From positions 1,798,001 to 1,862,000 of the forward strand of contig BJKQ01000007.1 of assembly GCA_006538405.1 (NCBI GenBank): a stretch of DNA of 64,000 bases. The letters are read 5' to 3'. Position 1 is the first letter of the stretch, and every line of letters begins with the position of its first letter. Positions 34,001 to 45,609 of this stretch are shown here, in pieces. This DNA comes from Hansfordia pulvinata (Eukaryota; Ascomycota; Sordariomycetes; Xylariales). The position numbers were made by a program, and so were the translations under genes. The notes beneath the pieces were generated by a model. It did not search any database. It was not told the origin of the DNA and was given only the letters and a program-made list of their open reading frames with translations.

Positions 34001-36729
34001 CTCGCCACCGCCGCTCGGACGTCTCAACGGCGGCTCTGATCCTGGGACGAAGGCGAGGGGCAACTAAGCAGAGACGGGACGAGGCGGCCAGCACAGCAGG
34101 GAGGCCACGGCAAAAGCAGAGACGGGGATATGGATACTCCCGTCGGGACTGCAAAGTGGCTACCTACTGCCCGTCCCTTGGGTACGTAGGTAAGTTGGTC
34201 CAGGCAGACTGGAATGGCCTCACTCGCTGACCCTTGTTCCTGGCTCGCCACCTTCCCCCCAACAGCACACAAGGACAAGCCGGTGGGAGGGGAATATTGT
34301 AAGCAACGGTTCTTTTTTTTTTTTTTTTTCCTTCCAAAATTTTTCCCTTCATCCCTCTCCCCGATCCTCCCGAGCATTGTGCAGGAATGGTATGACGGTG
34401 CTCTGCGAACTCGGGCTCCCTCCATGTGGCTCTACCGTTGTCACAAGTTGATGCCCGCATAATGCACGGTCAACAGCGGCAATGCGGCTCACCTCCTCGC
34501 GCAGAGATCACCCGGGGCGCGACAGCTGGCAGCCTGCCACCGTGTCGTATTGCATCGGTACACGACATGTCGTCGCCTGCCAGACTGACGGCTCCTCGGC
34601 GCCGCGCCAGTCGGGTCAGCTCACAGACAACGCCTTGCTTACATGCGCAGCATGGGCCACGCGGTTGTCAGTCTCGGCTGCGGGCGTGCTGGGTTGCATT
34701 GGGCACTCAGGCAGAGGCGGCGACACGGCCGCTCTGAGTCCTGGTGCAAGATCTTCGCGCCCGCACCCGCTCAGGACCCTGCAGCAGCGCCAACAAAGTC
34801 GCCCGACTCGTGTGAGGCGTCTGCCTTTCTTCTGCTCTGCAACGCCTCCGCGCGCGATCAGCCCAGCCTACCTAGGAGGTAGCCAAGCCCTGTCCGTGCG
34901 CCCGGCCGACCCCGCCCGCCACAGGAGCCTCCGTGGCCTCCGCGACCCGGCGCTGCATCACACAGCTATGCAAGTCATCTTGGGGAGTGGTCACTCGCCT
35001 CTCCTCGCCTCTCCGCATGCGGCATGGTAGTGAGGGGCGACCCCATGGAAACGCACGCATGCAGGGCCTACCTGTCCTCCAGCCAATGGCCTTGGGGGTG
35101 ACCCGGCTTGCCTGTGTTGCGCCCCGTGCCCGCCTCTCTGCGGGCAGAACCCTGGACTTGGCGATGGCGGGACGGGCAGCCGGACGCGACACGACGAGAC
35201 ACGAGATGCCACGATGCGACGAGCACGAGCACACAACGGCGAAGCCCGTCGGTCCGATATGAGCCTCTGTATAGGTGGATCTCGCCCACCAATCCTCCCT
35301 GTGTTGCTGGCGGCAAATCGCACACGTCCGCGCAGAGCTACCGCCACGCGCAAAACACTCATCCATGCTGATCCCAAGATCCCGGCGCCCACGACCGCCA
35401 TCGAGTGAGCCGACACTCCCAACCTTTTGGGCCGTGCGCAGCGCTTCCGACCAGGCACGCAACTTACGAGTACCCTGGGATGATGACGGACGGATACAGC
35501 ATGGCTCGGCTTACGAGGCACGCCGAGGGCTTCTGTCGATTCCTGCGAGTGTGGTGAACTCTTCTCTTCTATCTGTGGGGCCGTGCCTCCGACTTGGCCG
35601 CAGAGCTCTGCGCCCACCAGGGGCCGATCTGCTGATGGCCTGCCCGCACTGCCCGCGTGCCCGCCTTCGGGTCTGCCTGTACGAGTGCTGCTCGTACCCG
35701 GGCGTCAACCAGGCGGCGCCTACTGTCTGTTTGCCCGATTGTGGACGCTCGAAGGTCCGCACGGAGAGCCGAGTGCACGGCGTACAGCCCACTTGGACAG
35801 GAGATAACTAGAGCCGTATCGGCCCCGCGGGCAAGCTGTGAGTACTCGTACCCGGCCGCGCATGTATCGTCCCGTCTCGACGCTCGTTGGCCGGGGCCCT
35901 GCTCGTAGCTTGCCAAGGCTCATCTGGAAGGGAAGAAAAGGTAACTGGACTCGCATATCTGGTTTCGACCAATTCCAAGCACTGCCTCACTTGACCCTAC
36001 CACACCCCGATGCATGCAAAATCTCGGATCTGATCTTATTAGCAGATGGGCCAAGCCCCCGGGGTCAGTCAGACAAACAGGAGACCTTTGTGATTTTGCC
36101 CAAGATTTGTTTAACAGCCTGGCCTTTGCGCAGCAGCAGCAGCAGCAGCAGCAGCAGTGATTGAGGCTCTGTGCTTCTTTTTCCTCTTTCCTTCTGCCCC
36201 CACCGGCTCTGGCGAGCGAATCCCATGCCAGCTAGCACGCCTGAGACCCCAAGAAAACCGGTTTTCCGGCTCCCCAGCACCACTGCCGCTGGCCAGCCAG
36301 GTCTCGTGAAACGGAATCGAGTCTACCTACTTAACAACCACTGGATATACGCTATCGAGACATCCCGGTCCTTGCGCCATACGAGTACCTCGACCACCAG
36401 CTTCCCCATCATTGGAGTTTCCATTTATAGAGACGCGCCCAGCCCGACCGTGCTCACTCACTCCTTTGCTGCTCATATAACACGTCCTGCCGAACCACCG
36501 CGTGCTGCCCCTCAAACGCCCTGTCCCTCCCTCCTGGGCGCCAGCCTGAGAAGCGCGGCGCCTGAGAGGCAGCAGCAGCATCGCGTCTCGCCACCGTGCC
36601 CTTTCACCCACCCACGTCACAAGCACAGCGCCAGAGCAACAGCCCAACCGTCTCAAGGAAGAGAGAAGCGAAGAGAAGGGAGCCAGCCTGAGAACCAGCC
36701 AAATCGACCACCACTACGCGCGCGCGACT
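31053..36729. other. 5.7 kb gene-free region
   Basis: No supported gene. Longer frames (33513-34067, 34872-35617) overlap one another and lack domain-like text. Motifs of the TACGAGTAC type occur at 35465, 35842 and 36380, and TACCTA/TAGGTA motifs at about 33345 and 33435. A (CAG)9 repeat lies at 36131-36157, and a 19-20-base T run near 34311-34330. Confidence 0.5.
36131..36157 (+). repeat. (CAG)9 microsatellite
   Basis: Nine perfect CAG units are followed by TGA. The repeat is about 570 bases upstream of the next gene's start and probably non-coding. Confidence 0.9.
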
Positions 36730-39613
36730 ATGGTACCCAGTCTCGACGTTGACTCGTTCCTGCAAAATGGCTACTGGTCGCGGTCCAAAGCGGGCTCGCC
36801 CAAGGCGGAGGATGATGCTAAGCATCCAGAAGATGACGAAAAGTGAGTCCAGAAACCCAACCCTCCACCCGGCAAGTGCGCGTGCCTGACGTCGAGTCAA
36901 AAACACGTCCGCCTTGACCTCCGCAGAACGGCTCGCTAAGACATGTGTTTCGGGAAGATGGGATGACGAGCCTTGCACCCCAATAACGAGGGCGTCCTTT
37001 GTCGATCGCCCTGCCCCGCCCCCGGCCTCGTCACCTAGGGGCAACTCGCCTCCCAAGGCTGGGTCACCCGCCAAGTCGGTCAGGTTCTCCCACCGTGCGC
37101 CGCCCCGCGTCACGGTGGAGGACGAAGATGAAGCCCTGGCCAAGGAGCACGGCTCTCCCGCGAAGCGCCCGCAGCCTGCATCGCATCATGTCAGTGTTGA
37201 AGACGAGGAAGAGGCGATCGCGAAAGAGGTCGGTTCTACAGCATCCACCGTCTCGTCCGAAGAGCCTCACAACCGCGGGCAACCGGACCAATACCCAATC
37301 ATCCAAGATGTGGATAAGGAAAAGTCGGAAAGGCGATTTGTCCATGTCCCTGTGGCTTCGGACGCAAAAACGGACAAGTCGAACAACGACGGCAAGCAAG
37401 ACCGCCGCCGGCCGACCCTGTCTGAGCAGCCAAGCGCGCCCGCTGCTACGGAAAGAGATGGCGACGACCGCGGCACCAGCCGCGGCCGTTCTTCGTCCCG
37501 ACTCCAGGGTGGGAAACCTGCGGAAGAGAAATCTCTGCCACTGAGGGAGAGGCGGGCTCACAGGCTGGAAGAACTCTCGGCTATCGTGACGGAAATGAAA
37601 CCTCAACTGAGCCCCCGCGAAAACAGAACCTCCAGATCTGCCACACCTGCGACCTCAAGGAACGACGGATACTTCTCGCCCCGGCATCACCGACCCCAGG
37701 ATGATATTCCCTATTCTCCCAGCAGAGAGCAGAGCCGTGTTCCCCTCTCCCAGACGGGAGACGGCGAGAACCGCTCTCCCACATACGACCGTCGGCGCCG
37801 GGACAGCTGGGTCAGGGAGAGGAAACCCGGAAGCACCTCGCCCGAGAAGAGACAGTCGTCCATCAACCTTTCCCGGGCGTGGACGTCGCCAACCAAGGAT
37901 CCCCGGGAAACCAACAGCAGCCCCAACAGCCGGTCAAGTTCCTTCAGCACGCCTCACCACAGCCCGAAAAGGGACAGCTACGCGTCCCGAGGCTCGGGTC
38001 AGCCTCGCCAACACCACTCGCCACATAACAGCTCCGATGAAGACGAAGCCAGGCTCCGGGAGGAGGTCCGCCGTCGCCGGTCCTCCTTCATCCGGAGCGA
38101 GCGCGGGGACAGCCGCTCGTCTGAGAAGCGGAGATCAGGGCTTTCCTCGCCTCTCGCGTCGCCTTCTGTCTCGCAGGGCTCGTTCAACAGCAGCCCCAGC
38201 CCCCGCCACGCCACCTTCCCCCGTGAAAGGACCTCGATCGACGCCAACGACCGCGAGAGGCCCCTTTCGCGCTCCAGGACGTCCAAGTCTTGGGCCGGCG
38301 CAGCGGCACCGCTCTTCATCCCCGGCGCCATTGCTGCCGCGTCGGCAGGCCTATCCGAGAAGGTGCCCGGCGACGAGAAGCGGAAGCCCAGCACGTCTCC
38401 GGTCAAGCCCAGGTTCGCATCGGAACGCTCCTCTACCTCGACAGTATCGTCGGACGCGTCGAAGCCGGGCAGCGGGCACGCCGCCCGGGCCCAAGCGGCA
38501 GCCAGCCAGAGGCCGCCCATGTCGTATCGGCGGTACTCGGAAGACGTCAAGACCGCTGGAGAGCTGCCTGACTTTGCCGACTGCCCGCGGACCAAGGCAG
38601 AGGCGGGCCATGTGGACTGGCTTACCCTGCCGCAGTCTGACAACTTCCACGTGTGCCCTTTCTGCTATCAGCACCTGTTCGCCAAGACCGAGTTTGCACA
38701 GCACTTCGTGCCGGCGCCGATGCGGCCGGCGAGCCGCGCGATCGCGTGCGACTTCGGGCGGTCCGAATGGTTCAAGATTGCGTGGCTACTGACGCGCAAG
38801 TACCAGATGCGCAACTTGACCTTGGTGTACAACATCGCCGACGTGCTGGGGCGCAGCCAGCCGTGTCGGGGATTTGACGAGGTCTACCGGACGTGGTACT
38901 CGTTGCAGGACGGACGGACGGGTCGTGCGGTGCGCGGCTTCAGCGTTTGCCATCCGTGCGCCAAGACGGTAGAGCTGCTGCTGCCGAATCTCACGGGCGC
39001 CTTCGTGCCGGCCAACGCGAAGGGGGAGCCGGCGATGGGTACCTGTAGCATGCACCCAGAGGACGGGCGCACGCGCTTCATCCACTACTGGGACGCCTTC
39101 GAGACGGCCTCGGACCGCGGCCTGCGCCGCAAGCAGGCTCCCGACATCCAGATGCTGGCCGAGCTGGTCGGCGAGCTGGCCCGCGTGCCCGAGTGCAAAG
39201 GGGGACGGACCGTGTCTGGAGCTCGGTGGCGCGTCATGCGCACCGTCCCCGACCTCGTCGCCTGCGAGGCCTGCTACGCTGAGGTAGTCCTGCCGGCGCT
39301 GCACGCTGACGCTGCCGCGCGCAAGGCTCCGAATCCCGTCGCCAGCGACTTCCACCACAAGCTGAGCTCCCCGCTGCCCGTTGCCGCCTGCATCCTGGCG
39401 TCGGCCCGAATGAAAACTGTCTTGCGCCGCGCCATGCGGAAGCACGACATCAAGTACCTCGCCGAAGCTGTCCGGGAGCGCAAAGCCCGCGAGCTTGAAT
39501 ATCATGCCCGCGTCCGCGCTCTCGACAACCCAACAAGCCGAGGAGGAGCAGCGCCGGCGGCCGTGGCAGCTGAGGCCGCGCGCGCCAAGAAGAAATGGGA
39601 GAAGTGGCAGTGA
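36730..39613 (+). CDS. Ser/Arg-rich conserved fungal protein with a Cys-containing C-terminal region, unknown function
   Basis: Exon 1 (36730-36842) encodes MVPSLDVDSFLQNGYWSRSK and ends at a clear GTGAGT donor. In-frame joining needs an acceptor at 36957 (GGGAAG), giving an intron of 115 bases and about 922 residues. The better-looking acceptor at 36926 (CCGCAG) would hit a stop four codons later with this donor, so the junction is uncertain. Residues ~60-560 are disordered, full of Ser, Pro, Arg and short SP/RS repeats (VTVEDEDEALAKE and VSVEDEEEAIAKE are near repeats). From residue ~600 a folded region begins: HVCPFCYQHLFAKTEFAQHF, then CDFGRSEWFKIAWLLTRKY, CRGFDEVYRTWYSLQD, CHPCAKTVELLLPN and CEACYAEVVLPAL. 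The paired CxxC motifs suggest metal binding. The end is a basic helix (MRKHDIKYLAEAVRERKARE). I know of similar fungal proteins only under loose names such as Ser/Arg-related nuclear matrix protein, so function is open. Confidence 0.75.
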
Positions 39614-41485
39614 GGCTGACTTGCCGCCCTACCCTTTCACCACCCTCCAAACCTTTAGGGGCTCTCAGGGCTGAAGAAAGGAGGGAGGGAAACCCCGCAC
39701 ATGCGCGAGACGGAGAGACTCTGATTATTGCCATTAAGTGACGATGATACGATTATGACGGCCATTCGTTCTGTTTTCCTGCTGCCACCCCATCAGTTCA
39801 TCACTTGAAAAAAAAAAAAGAAACGAATCGAAACACGCGCAAAGACTGAGAGGAAGAAGAGGAAAAGAAGAAGGAATAATTCAAAGCTCAGCTCTCGCGG
39901 TGGCCACTCTCGCATTGAGACAATACTTATTTAATTGCCGCCTTTACGACATGATGGCCACAAATGATAGACGTTTGCCGCGATCCTGGGGATGTTGCAC
40001 GCAAGTTGCGGTCTTTTGCACTTATATTGGATTGGGCACACGAGATAGGAGGCATTTGCCTTTTCTTGTTCTTTGCCTGCAGCAACGTTTCTATGATTTA
40101 ACATTGATATATCCTCAAGGAGACTTGACATCTTTTTTACGAGGCAAGCGAGTAGGCGGAGTTGGGAACGGGATCGGGATCGGAGTCGTTGGAACGCAGT
40201 CCGGCGTGGCTGGCACGGCAGATATAGTCTAGTAATACAGCCATGACACGATCGCGAGGTGATCAGATGGGCGGCCTTGCTCGTGTTGGCAGTTGCTCAC
40301 AACACCACTATTGGGACACGTGTGGAAACCTCGCTGCCAGCGTGCTGTGGGCTTCTTATCTGACAACTGCCTGCCTCCGATGGATCTGGCCCCAGGTGTG
40401 CGAGCAGCTAGCTATCCATCCATATGCTGGAGGTCAAAACAACACGAGTCCGGGCCATTCCGCCTAAGTCCGCGGTGCACTAAGTCCGCGGCGCACGTAC
40501 TCGTCATGCTGGAGAAGGGCCGCCTGGAGACCCCCGGTCGAGGTCTCGTTAGCGCGCGAATGACGGGCTACGGATGGACTCAACGGCCGGCGGAGCGGAC
40601 GGAGCTGATGAGTCGTTCAAGGCACCCGAGGTTGCTGCGAGATGCTGAACAGGCCACTGGCATCGTGGCTCCGGCTGTCCACCATGATGATACTTGTCGG
40701 TGTCCCTGGCCGTGCTCTCGCATTCGAAATAGGAACGATCCCATCTTGCCGGTTGCCTTGATGTATCTGCATCCACTTAGGTTGCATGTGGTGGATTTCT
40801 CTGCTCACAAAAGTGGAATGCACAAGTTTCCGGTAAGAGCTGTGGACAAGTACGTACGGTACCTAACATATACAGACGCGAGCACGAGTACGCAGGTATT
40901 GACTTTGGAAGACGCCGAGGCGGCGCTCCACTTCTACCGAGTACCCAAGGTACGAGTAACTGACTGATGCTCGCATATCTTCTCAATCGCGAGGGCCCTA
41001 GCCCCTTGGGGACTAGCGCTCTGGTGAGTCGAAGCTTTCGCTTTCTAATGATCACCACGTTGGAACCTCCAGGCTCGCACGACTGCCACCCCGTCCCGTC
41101 ACCTTCACCACCTCGCCGCCATCCTCCCCTCCCGCCGTGCCGCAACCACGACTTCCACGGCTCCTCATCCCGCCGGCGGCCCCATAGTCACCCTCACGCA
41201 CACGCGCCCGCATCGACCTCGAACCCCCCCTGTTGCCGTGCCATTGCTCGAGGCAAGCGCGCGACTTGCCCGACCTTCCGTCTCGGCTTCGCTCGCCACC
41301 GTCCTGCCCGCAACGCCCGCTTTCGATCGCGCCCTATCCCGGCTCGCTGCGGATCTTTTAGGCATCCGACGCCTGCACTGCCAGTGCTAGTCTCGACGTC
41401 GCTTCCATGCGATAACGGGCTACACCTCGGCACCGCTCTCCAGCCCTCCCCATCCTGCCTCATCTCGCGGTCAAGACCCACAGCC
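39614..41485. other. Intergenic region upstream of the m-AAA protease gene
   Basis: No gene is supported in 1.9 kb. It contains a short A run (39808-39819), a 16-base tandem repeat at 40465-40496, TACGAGTA motifs near 40951, and a C-rich leader from about 41080 to the start codon. Confidence 0.5.
40465..40496. repeat. 16-base tandem repeat, two copies
   Basis: TAAGTCCGCGGTGCAC is followed at once by TAAGTCCGCGGCGCAC, with one difference (T/C). It is in non-coding DNA and contains a CCGCGG palindrome in each copy. Confidence 0.85.
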
Positions 41486-44269
41486 ATGTCCGGTCTGCTG
41501 CGGCGTTCTGGCGCTCTCGCCAGTCTCGCCAGCCGCTCATTCTATACCCCCGCTCGCTCTTCGCTGCGCCCCGCCAGGATCTTGCGCGCCGGCCCCTCCG
41601 CATCATGGACCGCCCAATCCGCCCGTCGCTTCGCTACGAAGAAGGACAAGGACTCGGATAAGGAGCCCGCCAAGGAGAACCCCAAGGGCAACAACGAACA
41701 ACAAGGCTCTCCTCACTATCCCCCGAGGTCAAAAGCACCGACTCGCCCGGCCCTAGCAAGCCATTGCCCGAAGGCTGGGAGCATGTGACCGACGAAGAGT
41801 TTAGCTTGATGCTCGACCTTGCCAAGCCCCCGGCCTTCATTCGAAAAATCATTGGAATTGACGACAAGAAGGTGGAAGCGAGATTTGCGTTCATCAGGGA
41901 GACAGGTGTTCCCTCGGACATGAAGAAATTGCTAGCCAAGCAAACTCGAGGCGAAGACTTGGACATAAGCGACCACGCCAAGCTACTCAAATCTATGAAC
42001 ACCCTCCTATCCAAGGCCAAAGAAAACGCACAAATCCCCTCCGGTCCCAATACGCCCTCCGAAAGCTACAAGTCCTCAGGTACCAAGGACAAAAAAGCGA
42101 CCGACTTCACCCCGAACCCCGAAAAGAGCGACAAACCTGGAGACGGAGAGGACTCCCAGAAGAGCTCAGGCTCTCAGAAGCCTCCCTCGCCCAGCCCTTC
42201 TGGAAGAGGAATGGAATGGGGAACTACTATCGTTAGCACTCTCGTCGCTTGGTATATCTGGGAGTCTCTCTTTGGCGAAGAGGGTGGCAGGGACATCTCG
42301 TGGCAAGAGATGAGAAAGAACTTCTTGGATAGGGGTCTCGTTGAGAAGATGGTTGTCATGGGAAGCCGCGTTCGCGTCGAACTCAACAAGGAGGCCACAT
42401 CGGCTGCGTATCCCGACACTGCCGCCGCCAAACCCGGTTCCAACTATTACTTCACCATCGGGTCTGTCGAGACTTTCGAGAGGCACCTCGACCAAGCCCA
42501 GGACGAGCTCGGCATCCCCTCTTCCGAGCGTATCCCCGTCAGCTACTCTCATGGAAGCTCGGGAATGGACATGTTCCTCGCTTTCGGACCCACGGCCCTG
42601 CTCGTCGGCTTGTTGATCTATGTCCAGCGACGTGGACCCGGTGGCGGAGGCAGCGGCATTTTTGGCGTGGGAAAATCCAAGGCCAAGAAGTTCAACCACG
42701 AGTCGGCTATCAAGATCAAGTTCGCCGACGTGGCCGGAATGGACGAGGCCAAGCAGGAGATTCTCGAGTTCGTCAGCTTCCTGAAGCAGCCCGAGAGGTT
42801 CCAGCGCCTTGGTGCCAAGATCCCGCGTGGCGCCATTCTTGCTGGCCCTCCGGGTACCGGTAAAACCATGCTTGCCAAGGCCACAGCTGGCGAGTCCGGC
42901 GTGCCTTTCTACAGCGTCAGCGGTTCCGAGTTCGTTGAGATGTTTGTTGGTGTTGGTGCGTCTCGCGTCCGTGATCTCTTCTCCACTGCCAGGAAAAACG
43001 CCCCTTGCATCATCTTCATTGATGAGATTGACGCTATCGGCAAGTCTCGCTCTGAGGGCAAGAACGTTGGTGGAGGCCACGACGAACGTGAAGCCACTCT
43101 CAACCAGATCCTCACCGAGATGGACGGTTTCAACACATCTGAACAGGTCGTCGTCCTAGCCGGTACCAACAGAGTGGATATTCTGGACAGGGCCCTGATG
43201 AGACCCGGACGCTTCGATCGTCACGTCAACATCGACAAGCCCACCATGGCCGGACGCCAAGATATCTTCAAGGTTTACCTCAAGAAGATTGTCACCAACG
43301 AAGAGTTCGAATATCTTAGCGGCAGGCTTTCGGCTTTGACTCCTGGCTTCGCTGGTGCAGATATCGCCAACTGTGTAAACGAAGCTGCCCTCATCGGTAT
43401 GTGCTCCAGTTCCCCTCAGACTTGTGGTTACTAATTCGTCCTCGTCTACAGCCGCCAGAGCTGAAGCTACCAGCGTCACCATGCAGCACTTTGAGCAAGC
43501 TATCGAGCGTGTTATTGGTGGTCTCGAGCGCAAATCGCTTGTTCTCGCCCCCAAGGAGAAGAGGACTGTGGCATACCACGAGGCTGGCCATGCCATCTGT
43601 GGATGGTTCTTCGAATTCGCCGACCCCCTTCTCAAGGTCTCCATTATCCCCCGTGGCATGGGCCTTGGGTACGCCCAATATCTGCCCGGTGACGCCTATC
43701 TGATGAACTACCAGCAGCTGATGGACCGTATGGCCATGACGCTGGGTGGCCGCATCTCTGAGGAGATGCACTTTCCCACCGTCACCACAGGCGCGGCTGA
43801 TGATTTCAAGAAGGTTACACAGATGGCCACGGCTATGGTGACGCAGTACGGCATGTCGGATCGCGTTGGTCCGGTACATTTCCCCAACGATGGGAATTCG
43901 TTCACCAAGCCCTTCGCCGAAGCCACGGGCCAGACGATCGACCAGGAGATTAAGACCATCATTGAAAAAGCATACAAGCAATGCAGGGACCTGCTCGAGT
44001 CGAAGCGCAAAGAGATCGAGCTGATTGCCGAGGAGCTGTTGACTAAGGAGGTCCTGGTACGAGACGACATGGTGCGTCTACTGGGCAAGCGACCGTTTGA
44101 GGACAGAGACGAGTTCAACAAGTACTTCAACAACGAGAAGCCGGAAGGAGGCAAGAAGAACGACCCAACCGCGCCGCCGTCAGAGGGCGAGCCAAAAGCA
44201 CCTGACGGTCCACCTCCGCCTGACCCTTCCCTACCTGCCTTCATGCAGAGAGGAAACGATATCAGTTAG
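41486..44269 (+). CDS. AFG3: Mitochondrial m-AAA protease subunit (Afg3/Yta12 family), reading frame broken near the N-terminus
   Basis: This is an inner-membrane, matrix-facing AAA metalloprotease for quality control and ribosomal protein L32 maturation. The first segment starts [18 protein letters not shown], a basic Ser/Arg-rich mitochondrial presequence with [10 protein letters not shown] as a likely cleavage region. The following frame, from about 41710-41735 on ([23 protein letters not shown]), is one base out of step. No usable intron lies between them, so one base appears to be missing. An intron at 43397-43451 (GTATGT..CTACAG, phase 1) joins ALI to AARAEA. With the break closed the protein is about 909 residues. 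Two transmembrane helices flank an intermembrane domain ([17 protein letters not shown] and [18 protein letters not shown]). Walker A is GPPGTGKT (~454), Walker B is FIDEID (~513), then the second region of homology [20 protein letters not shown]. The zinc site is HEAGH (~680). Afg3 and Yta12 cannot be separated safely by eye. Confidence 0.9.
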
Positions 44270-45609
44270 GAAATGAGGGGTTTTCAATCACCCGCCAACT
44301 CTCTGAGATACTGAAAGCGCTTGCGTCGGAGGGCCCCGAAGCGCATATTGTTGGGCGCACGATGCGAACTTACCGAGCTCTTACCGAGCTCAAGTGGACG
44401 CAAGGCCTCACACCCAACGACTTCCAGGGTCGCCAGTTGTTGTCCCGCACTTTGGACCCATGTGTAATGAATCCTTGTACACTACCTTTTTGATACCGAC
44501 GCTCTTCCATTGTCATTATTGCATACCACTAGATAGACGTTGTTCGGCCTTGGCCGCCAGGGACAGCCACACAGCGACCCAACAGCGAAGTTCGAGGATA
44601 CCAAAGAGGCCGAGGATGAACGGTCTCCCTGTTTCTCCCGGATGTTTTGGGCGTCGTCGGATGAGAAGGAACGCGCATTGTATCTATCAGCCAACTCACC
44701 CATCTTACCTATTTACTCGCATCTCTTGTCCGACTCATGGGTCGCAGCTGTTCGGGGTTGTGGGGTGCGGCTGTGCAGCCGCTGAGGAAAGCGACTGGGG
44801 GAAAGGAAAGGGGGGACAAAAACAATGGGATATATATATATAAAGAAAAGAACGAAAAAAGACAGCCCTCCCCTTTGTGTTGAAGAAACAAATCCAAGCC
44901 ATTCTCAATCGCGGCGACATTCGAGGACGAAGCAAAAAGCAGCTGGGTGCGACAGTTCATCGCAGTGGGACACGACAGCGAGGTGTACGCTCTTTACTGT
45001 GAAACTACTCTTGAGGAGATCCTAAATTTGATGCTTTCATCTGCAGGTCGGGGGTCGATGTGAACCACCTGTTGGGATTTGGTGAGTCTGTCCACACATT
45101 GCACCTTTGATGCACTGTAGATAAGTCTCTCTATGCTACAGGTAACCCAATCCCCCCCCTCCCCTCCCCGGTTTATCAACCGGGTGCTGCGTCAAGACTC
45201 AGTGTAGCCGTGAGTATCGCAACACGGGGGCTTTCTCGGGTGCCGGCATGGCGAGGCCCGGGGCGGGAACGATGGACAGCTCCATCGCAGCACGATCCTC
45301 GAATGCACACGTTACATGGTCGTGATCGCGACCAAAGACGCCCCGAGGGTGTGAGTGTGTGTGTGGTCTGGGGGGGGGGGGGGCGCCGGTGGAGGGAGTC
45401 CCTCTGACCTGTTCGTTGAAACGGCCATGTCTTGTCCGGCTGCTCTACTCTGCTCTGGTTTGGTCCGTTCGCGCCTGCACTCGGCGTGCTTCACGCGTGC
45501 CCGGCCAATCCCCCTCCCCATCCTGTGCCGTATCTTCTCACCCTCTCTGCACCAACCACGTGGGCAAGTTTGGGGAGGGAAAGCAAGGGCCCCCGAGGCA
45601 GAGCGGATA
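44270..45609. other. Intergenic region between convergent m-AAA protease and ELP5 genes
   Basis: No gene is supported. It holds a perfect 11-base tandem repeat at 44370-44391, a TATATATATATA stretch at about 44831-44841 and a 14-base G run at 45370-45383. Confidence 0.5.
44370..44391. repeat. 11-base perfect tandem repeat, two copies (TTACCGAGCTC)
   Basis: The two copies are directly adjacent, about 100 bases after the m-AAA protease stop codon, probably in its 3' untranslated region. Confidence 0.85.

Noticed and set aside
34872..35617. 196- and 208-codon minus-strand frames
   Set aside because: They overlap each other, are Arg/Ala/Gly-rich, and have no domain pattern or splice logic.
36924..36926. 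CAG acceptor for the Ser/Arg-rich gene
   Set aside because: Joined to the GTGAGT donor at 36843, it gives an in-frame stop after four codons.
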